Source: Candidatus Altimarinota bacterium
Lineage (GTDB): Bacteria > Patescibacteriota > Gracilibacteria > BD1-5 > UBA2023
DNA: 64,000 bases
NCBI GenBank assembly: GCA_028685185.1
Contig: JAQUEK010000003.1
Location: 100,855-164,854 of the forward strand
Direction of reading: 5' to 3'
Positions 56,733 to 64,000 of this stretch are shown here, one piece after another (the first letter of the stretch is position 1; the number at the start of each line of letters is the position of its first letter). The position numbers were made by a program, and so were the translations under genes. The notes beneath the pieces are model-generated. The model ran no database searches. It was not told the DNA's origin and saw nothing but the letters and a program-made list of their open reading frames with translations.

Positions 56733-57611
56733 ATGAGATATAAGATGATACTTTGAGGTTCGATATTCCTATTTGTCTTAAGCCTTCTGTTCTTTTTCGA
56801 GAGCAGCAACAAACTGGATAAGACAGATATTTCAAAGGTCATCAATTATGAAAACATAGATTTTGCCTGAGAAAAGGTTGATTTCAACGGGAAATATTAT
56901 TTCAATAAGGAAAAGTTCGAAAAGGAATTAAGTATCACGAGATTCAACCTTTATCAGTTCATACTTTATCATAAAAGGGAGCCGATATATTTTCCTATAA
57001 TTGAGGAAAAACTGAAGCAAGCTTGAATACCGGATGATTTCAAATATCTTGCAGTTGCTGAGAGTTCACTGAAAAACGATGCGCTGTCAGATTCAAATGC
57101 ATGATGAATATGGCAATTCGTTCCTGAAACCGCAAAGATGTACGGGCTTACCATAAATGATGATATAGATGAAAGATATAATTTTGAAAAGGAGACAGAT
57201 GCGGCCATAAGATATCTCAAGAAGCTATATGATGATTTTTGAGATTGGACACTTGCAGCAGCAGCGTATAACAGATGAGAGAATTGACTGAGAAGGGCCA
57301 TGGACGATCAGAAGGTCAAATCATATTACGATCTTTATCTTAATGAAGAGACTTCAAGATATGTATGGAGAATCCTTGCAATTAAATATCTAATTAAGAA
57401 TAAATATGAGATTTTCGATAAGGAAGATCTTTGAGATCAATTTGAATTGCCGAAAACCAAGAATATCGTGATTTCAGATAAGATAGATAACCTGAAAGAT
57501 TGGTGTTATGAAAAATGATATAATTATGCATCCTTGAAACAGCTCAATTCTTGGATAATATGAGAAAAATTACCGAGCTGAACATGGATAATAAAAGTTC
57601 TGGATTATTAG
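56733..57611 (+). CDS. Lytic transglycosylase (SLT family)
   Basis: 292 aa. N-terminal TM/signal anchor, then YLAVAESSLKNDALSDSNAG with the catalytic Glu, GGIWQFVPETAKMYGL, DERYNFEKETDAAIRYLKKL and AAAAYNRGENGLRRA. Cleaves the glycan strand of peptidoglycan. Resembles MltD. Ends TAG, next gene 13 bp on. Confidence 0.93.
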
Positions 57612-57624
57612 TTAACCGTTAAAT

Positions 57625-58311
57625 ATGTCTATAAATTATTTTGATGAGATATTTTTTTCAAAATACATAAATGATGAGGATGAAGTCCTTGATGTTTGCC
57701 ATAAGCATATAGTTTGAATCATAGATAATATCGTATTATGGATGTTTTTCGGGGTTATCGTACCAGCTTTCTTCTATTATAATAATACATTCAACCTGAA
57801 GGAGATTGTTGATTTCTTATATTTTGAGGCGTATCTTCTATTTATGTATATATTTCTTTTGTATCAGATATTCGATTGGTACAATGATGTCTGGATAATA
57901 ACAGAGAAATGAATAATAGATCTGGATTGGCAGCTTCTGAAGACCAATATAGTCTATATCGACTATAAGAACATAAGGTGAATCGAATTGAAGCAAGATA
58001 GCATGTGGGATTGAATCCTGCATAAATGAAGCATAATAATCCATCTTGAATGAGAAAATTCGAATTTCATCCTGGAGGAAGCCAAATCCCCTCAAGAGAT
58101 CGTAGGTTATATACAATGAGTGATAGAAGATCAATGAAAGGATGATGAAGAGGAAGAACAGACCTCTTTCGATATGCTTATATGAGCATTGAAAAAAGTA
58201 GTGAAGGAACACTTGAAGGAACAGAAAGAAGAGGATGAGATGGTGGATGAGGATGAGGTTCTCATTGAAAAGATAAAAAAAAGGAAAGGAACAGTAGATC
58301 TAAGAAATTAA
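57625..58311 (+). CDS. PH-like (YdbS/YdbT-type) membrane protein
   Basis: 228 aa. Two TM helices (NIVLWMFFGVIVPAFFYY and YLLFMYIFLLYQIFDW), then a beta-rich stretch with WIITEKGIIDLDWQLLKTNI and VYIDYKNIRGIELKQDSM as in bacterial PH domains, and an acidic C-terminal tail. Function unknown. Confidence 0.72.
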
Positions 58312-58315
58312 TATA

Positions 58316-58343
58316 ATAAAAACCCCTCACTTGAGGGGTTTTT
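58316..58343. terminator. Bidirectional terminator
   Basis: aaaaacccctca / tgaggggttttt between convergent genes. Confidence 0.88.
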
Positions 58344-58349
58344 ATTATA

Positions 58350-59720
58350 TTAATTTCTGCCGAAATCATCATCGAAGCGGACTATGTCATCTTCTTCAAG
58401 ATAATCTCATATTTGGCTTTCTATAAGATGCAGATCAACTTTTCAGCTATTTTCCAACCTATGTTTGACTCATGCAGGTATGAACACACTTTCTCATTTC
58501 CTCACGATCTTCTCTTCGTTTCATATTGTTACAAGTGCAGTTCAACTTACCACAACCCAATGTTCTGACCTATGATAATGCATCTGAAGCGAAAGCTTTT
58601 TGCCTGACAATACGCTGATTCTCTTTGATTTGAATCAGATTCATTCATCGATTATCGTATAGCTTCACCAAGGCCTATATACTGTGATTCAATAGTTTGC
58701 AAGCTCTGATTTCTCATCCTTAAGGATATTCACGACTTCTTTGATTTTCTGTGTCTCTCATTTTTTTGCGACCAATAATGCATCTTTCGTGTCTATTACT
58801 ATGCAATCCTCCATTCATATCAATGCTATCTTCTTGTTTTTCACCTCTGACAATGTGAAGTTATTTTTTGAATCTATTGAAATAAGATTCCTGTTCTCAT
58901 AATTATCCTTTTTACGATAATCATCTATGGCTTCAAAGCTTCATAAGTCATTCCAATAGATCGGAAGGGGAGTAAGATAAATGTTTTCGGATTTTTCAAA
59001 AAGTCAATAATCTATTGATAAGTCTGGCAATTTTTCAAATATATCATTCAAATCATCATTGTTCTCAAAAATATCGAATACTTCATTGTTGCATTTTTTC
59101 AGTTCTCCGAAATATGCTTCCTTTGAAAATAGGAAAATCGCACTATTCCAAAGATAACCTTTTTTTATGAATTCCTCGGCAACTTCCTTTTTCGGCTTCT
59201 CCTTATAATTAAGAACCTTGAAAGGAGATTTTCATTCTCTTTTAGCTTCGATATATCAGTATCACGTATGAGGGCAGAACGGCTCTATTCAGAAAGTCAC
59301 CAATGATTTCTTCGCTATTTCTTTAGCTTCATTTATCGCTTCAATGAGTATTTCCTCATTTTCCATCAGCTGATCGGAATTCCAGATCAATCAAAGTGAC
59401 TCATCCTCTATATTCTTCATTCAGAATGTTATTGCTCATAGCGTGTTTTTAGCCTGTGGCTCAACAAGGATCTGAGATTCGCTTAGTTTTACGCCGATCT
59501 CTTCTGCTTGCGTCTGACAATTGAATCTATAGTCCTTATTCGTCACTATCAGTATATTTTCTTTGTCAGAAATCTTCAAAGCCCTTTCCAATGTTTTTTG
59601 GAACAAAGATGCATCGTTAAGCTCCTCAAGCTTTATGAATTGCTTAGGATAATATTTCCTTGATATAGGCCAAAGTCTGGTTCAGCTTCATCAAGCCAAA
59701 ATTATAGAATATGTTTTCAT
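58350..59720 (-). CDS. manC: Mannose-1-phosphate guanylyltransferase / phosphomannose isomerase type
   Basis: 456 aa. YSIILAGGSGTRLWPISRKY (four of the glycines UGA), VEPQAKNT, NSDQLM, FGIEPFCPHTGYGYIE and FKVLNYKEKPKKEVAEEF form the nucleotidyltransferase; the C-terminal cupin has RPWGSYTII, ISVLSGKKLSLQMHYHRSEHW and GESVFIPAGVKH, the PMI-like part. Makes GDP-mannose for surface polysaccharide. Confidence 0.94.
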
Positions 59721-59928
59721 GATTTTATGGTTTTTATTTAAACGGAACCATTTTATTAAAAAATTTTAATATTCAATAGAATATTTATTTTAACTTTAAT
59801 GTGATGAATTTTTATATTGATAGCAGTGAATATTTTACGGAATAATCTTTAAAATATCAGACTCAAATATTTGCTCATTTAAAATATATCTGATAATATT
59901 ATCCTGATTTAACATTAAAAACATATCT

Positions 59929-61485
59929 ATGAGTTCCATTGAAAGCCAAAATCCCGATAAAGTTGAGAAGATAAGAAAGAGGAACGAGAAAAAGCAAGAG
60001 CTGCAAAGGCTGATATCAGATGATAATAAGGATGTGAAGAATCAAAGCGTAATCGATAATTCCATCCTAAAACAGGAATTGCTGAAAGATTCCTTCAAAG
60101 CTTGAATAATTCTCGAATCTTCAATTACAAACCCTAGAATACTTGATAAGTTCAAGAAAGGCAGATTATTCGAAAATATAGGTTCTAATGAGAAAGATAG
60201 TGAATTCATAGTCGATTTTTGATCCAATAAGAGTGCAGAATATAACATATGACTTGCAGATCTTGTCGATAAATGAGTTGAAACCATTGAAATCACATGA
60301 GAAAGGCATTGAAGGCAATATAGGCATATCTGAATAAGGCAATGAATAAAATGATCTTTTTTTGATGAGCAGACAAACAGATATATTCCGGTCTTTTCAT
60401 GAGATAAAGTAAGAGTCATAAATAGGATTTCCCAAAAAGAGCTTGAAAAGAAAGAAGAAGAAAACAAAAATAGGGAAATTGAAATAAAATCCAGTCCCGA
60501 TGCACAGAAATTCTTAAGCGACAATAACCATTCAAAAGAAGAATTCGACCTTATTACCAAGATTTCCATAGAATATGGAATCGACCCTTGTTTAGTCATG
60601 GCTTTGCGAACCCAAGAGAATGGATGAGATCTTAAGGAGTTCTGAGTTCTGAAAGATGACCTTAATACATATTGAAGCCAGCTTATTTTCGCTTGCAGGA
60701 TCATCCAGAAAAACATGAATAAATATAAGAAGCTTTGAAATGAACCTATGAACTGAAACCGATTCGACAAGAAATTCATATGTTTCCTTTCAAACATATA
60801 TGCACCTATTTGAGCTTCAAATGATCCTGATAACCTGAATTCAAACCATATGAGCTGAGTTCTTAAATTATACTCAAAATATAGCTGAGAGAATCTGGGT
60901 GATATCGATAGCTTCGTAAAGAATGAATCAAAGACATTGATTCAGGATTGGGAAAGTAAGATGAACGAATGAAACAATATATGAAAATTTTCAGATGCAG
61001 AATTCAGCAAGATCCTATGTTGATCAGAAAATATTTCAAAAGAACTTATGAAGCCTCAAATGGTTGAAGTAGATTTCCTATGAAGAAAGGTTGAAGTGCA
61101 TAAATTCATAGCTACAAGGCTTTTGCAAGCTCAAGATGAAATACTTAGAGATCCAGAGGCGTCTCAATATTTCATAAAATCTGTAGGATGATACAATTTC
61201 AGAAATGCAAAAAAACCAGGATGATGAGAATACGATTCATTAAGCAAACATGCATATTGATTAGCTATTGATATCAATCCTTGAGAGAATCCATATCTGT
61301 CATGAAACAGCGATGATTCAAAATATATGAAATGCGCAATACCTAGAAGTTTTGTCGATATCATGAAAAATAACTGATTCAACTGGTGATGAGATTGGAA
61401 AAATAGCTATGATGCAATGCATTTTGAATTTTCAAATCTGGAAGAATTGAAAAAAGAGAAGGAATTCTACGAAAGAAAATCTTAA
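59929..61485 (+). CDS. M15 (VanY/LdcB-like) D,D-carboxypeptidase fused to long N-terminal region
   Basis: 518 aa. The C-terminal 90 residues have SKHAYGLAIDINPGENPYL (HxxxxxxDI) and YDAMHFEFSN (HxE/HFE), the zinc ligands of M15B/C peptidases. The middle (ITKISIEYGIDPCLVMALRT, ENGGDLKEFGV) resembles a lysozyme-like or glucosaminidase-like fold; the N-terminus is a charged helix without obvious signal peptide. Cell-wall cleavage is likely. UGA is heavily used. Confidence 0.82.
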
Positions 61486-61494
61486 ATATCAATC

Positions 61495-61546
61495 AGGAAA
61501 ACACAAGAAAACCGAAGGATATCCTTCGGTTTTCTTGTGTTTTCCT
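61495..61546 (+). terminator. Very long perfect palindromic terminator
   Basis: A 52-bp perfect palindrome (26 bp each arm, aggaaaacacaagaaaaccg start), 9 bp after the M15 gene. The A/T-rich outer arm serves as A and T tracts. Longer than any other terminator in the window. Confidence 0.8.
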
Positions 61547-61690
61547 TTAAACTCCAAAAATCAGATATGAAATCATTTGTTTTTGAAAAACTTGATTGCC
61601 AATATATATAATATAAGACAGTTTAATTATTTATTATTTCAGATAAATCGATATAATTAGAATATTGATTTATCTTTTTGCTTTTAGATT

Positions 61691-62965
61691 ATGAAGAATC
61701 TGATTTCGATAGCGCAGAAACTTGATAGGATCTGAAGAAAGGCCTATATAGTATGATCCTATAATGTGCATAAGATATTGAACAGGAATTTCTGAAGCGA
61801 TTTCGATCTTACAACACCAGCAACTCCAGAAGAGATAAGATCAGTTCTGAAGGTCACATGAGAGATCTGATCGAAATATTGAACATTGATAATTAAGGAA
61901 TGATGACAAGCATTCGAGATAACCACTTTCAGAAAAGATATATGAACAGTAAATCACAGGAAGCCAGCAGAGGTCATATTCACTGAATTCCTAGAAGAAG
62001 ATGCTATAAGAAGGGATTTTACATTCAATGCCATATATTATGATATATTGGAGGATAGATATATAGATCCAACATGATGAATAAAAGACCTTGAAAATTG
62101 AACAATACGGTTTGTCTGAGATATAAATAAAAGGCTTGATGAAGATATATTGAGATTACTTAGATATATAAGGCTTAAGAATAAATATGGTCTGAATCCT
62201 GCAGATAACCGATATGATGATATAATCAGATCCAGGATATCTGAGCTTGAGAATATATCTAAGGAAAGGATAAAACAGGAGCTTGACAAGATGATCATAG
62301 ATAAGACAAATATAAAGGCGCTTAATGATTTGAAAGATCTTGGTTTCTTTAGATTTTTCATTCCACATATAGATAATCTGTCTTTAACTCCAGGCTGAAA
62401 GCTCATGCATAAAGAGGGGAATGTATGGATTCATGTGCTTCTTTCTATTGAAGCCTTAAATAGGATGAAAATCAAGGATATCGATATATTTTGGGCGACA
62501 TTGCTGCATGATATAGGTAAATATTCAACCTATTCCTATGATGATTTCGGAAACGTACATTACTTCCGTCATGAATTGGAATGAGTCAAAATGTTCGATG
62601 ATATCATTTCCAAGGATATGTATTTCAGCAAAAAAAGCGCAAGGAAGATATCATATCTCATAAAGAACCATATAAGGGTCTGAACCATAGAACAGATGAA
62701 AAAGATAAAAGCTAACAGATTTATGATGGACAGATATTTCGAAGATCTTATAACCCTTTATGATGTTGATAATATATGAAAATATCCGCCTGATCTTGAA
62801 TGCGGGCCAAGGCTTAAGAAGATGCATGAAGAGTTCAAGATCAGATTATCAAAAACCGATTTTTTGAATTGAAATGATATCATAAAGATGAATCCTTCAT
62901 TGAAGTGATCAATGATCTGATATAGGCTTAAACAAGAAAATGACAAGATATTATCCCGTATTTAA
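61691..62965 (+). CDS. cca: CCA-adding enzyme / poly(A) polymerase family with HD domain
   Basis: 424 aa. The nucleotidyltransferase head has AYIVGGSYNVHKIL, SDFDLTTPATPEE (DxD), FRKDIG and RRDFTFNAIYYD, DILRLLRYIRLKNKYG; the C-terminal HD part has LLHDIGKYSTYS. Repairs or adds tRNA 3' CCA. The GGxVRD motif is changed to GGSYNV. Confidence 0.92.
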
Positions 62966-63042
62966 TTCCTGAAATCAAAAAATTTATTTGACAAATCTAA
63001 TAAAAAAATTATTTTAAGTCTGTAGTTAAAAAAAAATTACTT

Positions 63043-63111
63043 ATGAAAAGAGCATTTGATACATCTATTTCTCTCCTTCTCCTAGTCTTAAGATTTAGGG
63101 AGATTTTATAG
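63043..63111 (+). CDS. Possible 22-aa leader peptide
   Basis: ATG 63043, TAG 63109, encoding a Leu-rich peptide MKRAFDTSISLLLLVLRFRE. The run Leu-Leu-Leu-Leu lies upstream of competing RNA structures, the layout of an attenuation leader. Translation is unproven. Confidence 0.4.
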   Translation: MKRAFDTSISLLLLVLRFREIL

Positions 63112-63176
63112 ATTTATTAAATTAAATATACGAATCATGTCTCCCTAAATTCTAATCGGATTTCGGGAGATTTTTT
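63093..63176 (+). promoter_or_regulatory. Putative attenuator: anti-terminator and terminator
   Basis: atttagggaga (63093-63103) is an exact complement of tctccctaaat (63140-63150). The latter can instead pair with atttcgggaga (63160-63170), followed by T6, to form a terminator. The two pairings exclude each other, as in classical attenuators. It precedes the 195-aa gene. Confidence 0.55.
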
Positions 63177-63196
63177 ATTTTTTAATTTTAATCATT

Positions 63197-63784
63197 ATGA
63201 AAGATATCATTAATTGAGCTGCATCAGTGGACGAAAAACAAGAAACTTCTATAAATACTTCTTCTGCTGATATGAAATGAGTACAAGATAAAGCAGAAAA
63301 ACTTATGCAGATACCATCTGAAAATGCGGTTTACTTTGAAAGATGAGTTGAATATGTTGCAGGAATAATAGATTGAATCAAGCTTAATCTTGCAGAATGA
63401 GTTGCAAAAAAGACAAAGGATTCACTGAAATCTGGTATTTACAGATGCAAGCAGAATATCTACAAGAAGTCTGAAAAATGGCAAAAGGAAATTTCTGATG
63501 AAACCCATATGTTTTTAGAATGAGTCAATGATGCGATATCTTTCATATATGGCTTTTGAAATATCTGAGATAGGATTTCGCTTGATTGACAGAAAATCAC
63601 AAAACGTGAACTTATAAGATATATAGAACAAAAAGCATCTATAGCATCTGAAATAATAGCTTCTCAGATAAAAAGCAATATGGAACTGAAAAACAGGCAG
63701 AAAAAATATCATGACCATATAATGAGCTTGCCTTTACATCCGATTTTAGATGATTGCAGCATAAATTTCATCTGACCAAGATAA
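63197..63784 (+). CDS. Hypothetical 195-aa protein
   Basis: Soluble, helical, with Lys/Glu/Ser-rich segments and GVEYVAGIIDGIKLNLAEGV. Eight or more UGA-Gly codons support it as native. Preceded by the attenuator-like leader. No family recognised. Confidence 0.6.
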
Positions 63785-63819
63785 TCCTCATTTCTTCAAA
63801 TCTTTCTACTCAAAATATA

Positions 63820-63858
63820 ATAAGTCAAACAACAAAATTGTTTGACTTATTATTCGTA
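63820..63858 (+). terminator. Terminator after the 195-aa gene
   Basis: aataagtcaaacaa / ttgtttgacttatt, 5-nt loop. Confidence 0.8.
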
Positions 63859-63907
63859 TTGTGATTTAATATTAGCAACATTATAAATATATTCAAAAAA
63901 TATAAAG

Positions 63908-64000
63908 ATGAAAAAACTGATATTAGCTCACATACTTTTTTTCATATCAACCATGTATTCTTTTGTACATGCGGATTCTGCAACGGTTCAATGCCTAAAT
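63908..64000 (+). CDS. Exported protein, N-terminus only
   Basis: ATG 63908 starts MKKLILAHILFFISTMYSFV, a signal peptide with a cleavage site near Ala (HAD-SAT). The rest lies beyond the window. Confidence 0.6.
   Translation, partial: MKKLILAHILFFISTMYSFVHADSATVQCLN

Noticed and set aside
60042..60797. Minus-strand frame of 251 aa, long and hydrophobic
   Set aside because: It is antisense to the M15 peptidase gene, whose conserved motifs are on the plus strand; low-complexity Ser/Phe/Leu content is typical of an antisense shadow.
1..64000. tRNA-Gly(UCA) and other RNA genes
   Set aside because: I looked for T-loop and anticodon patterns and found none I could support; an automated scan could still find one.

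Overview
The window comes from a bacterium that reads UGA as glycine, as in the candidate phyllum Absconditabacteria (SR1) / Gracilibacteria of the Patescibacteria (genetic code 25). In nearly every housekeeping gene, in-frame TGA falls exactly on invariant glycines: the P-loops of AtpD and GspE, the SGGxDS loop of TilS, the GGSGTR loop of ManC, the patatin glycine loop. Genuine stops are TAA or TAG. Low GC, short operons, small proteins and a reduced gene set fit the same clade. Native genes mostly lack a Shine-Dalgarno (SD) sequence and start after A/T-rich leaders.

1-7.8 kb (minus strand) is the most unusual region. It holds a ubiquitin-like conjugation locus: a lipoprotein, a signal-peptide/coiled-coil/membrane protein, an E2-like protein, a small 82-aa protein, a 906-aa membrane protein ending in a JAMM (JAB) isopeptidase domain, and an E1 (ThiF-like) protein, followed by a DUF4116/ankyrin-type protein cut by the window edge. 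The JAMM and DUF4116 genes are written in the host code, with many UGA-Gly codons and no SD. The E1, E2, small protein, coiled-coil and lipoprotein genes have 54 glycines and no UGA, and strong SD sequences, so they look imported from a standard-code genome. A shared 20-bp promoter box followed at 10 bp by a -10-like hexamer precedes the lipoprotein, JAMM and DUF4116 genes and ties the locus into one regulon.

8-25 kb holds housekeeping and envelope genes: hflX, a phosphoesterase/HD pair, a pyrophosphatase, a VTT membrane protein, a class A PBP, an LCP ligase, a ProB-like kinase, rsmH-ftsL, murI, recR, rplA, pheS-dnaN and a Nudix hydrolase. 25.7-35 kb is the F-type ATP synthase operon (atpB-E-F-[two delta-like]-A-G-D-C), interrupted by an unknown 265-aa gene, RNase H, a zinc ribbon, a pyrimidine-dimer glycosylase with a homopolymer frameshift, and MazG. 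A membrane-anchored Kazal-domain protein follows on the other strand. 35.9-36.7 kb is a second small foreign-looking cassette of three short peptides with consensus promoters, strong SDs and terminators.

36.7-64 kb carries a patatin, cysS, murA, a PrsW-type protease, a class III nucleotidyl cyclase, rpmF, nusB-rnc, rpmH-rnpA-yidC, NIF3, tilS, an RNHCP protein, a GspE/PilB ATPase, a glycosyltransferase, a PEGA protein, a PDEase-like HD protein, ftsE, a cyclic-nucleotide-binding protein, rpsO, a lytic transglycosylase, manC, an M15 peptidase and a CCA-adding enzyme. Cyclase, phosphodiesterase and cNMP-binding protein together suggest a compact cyclic-nucleotide circuit. No CRISPR array, rRNA, insertion sequence or tRNA was recognised, including the UGA-decoding tRNA-Gly.
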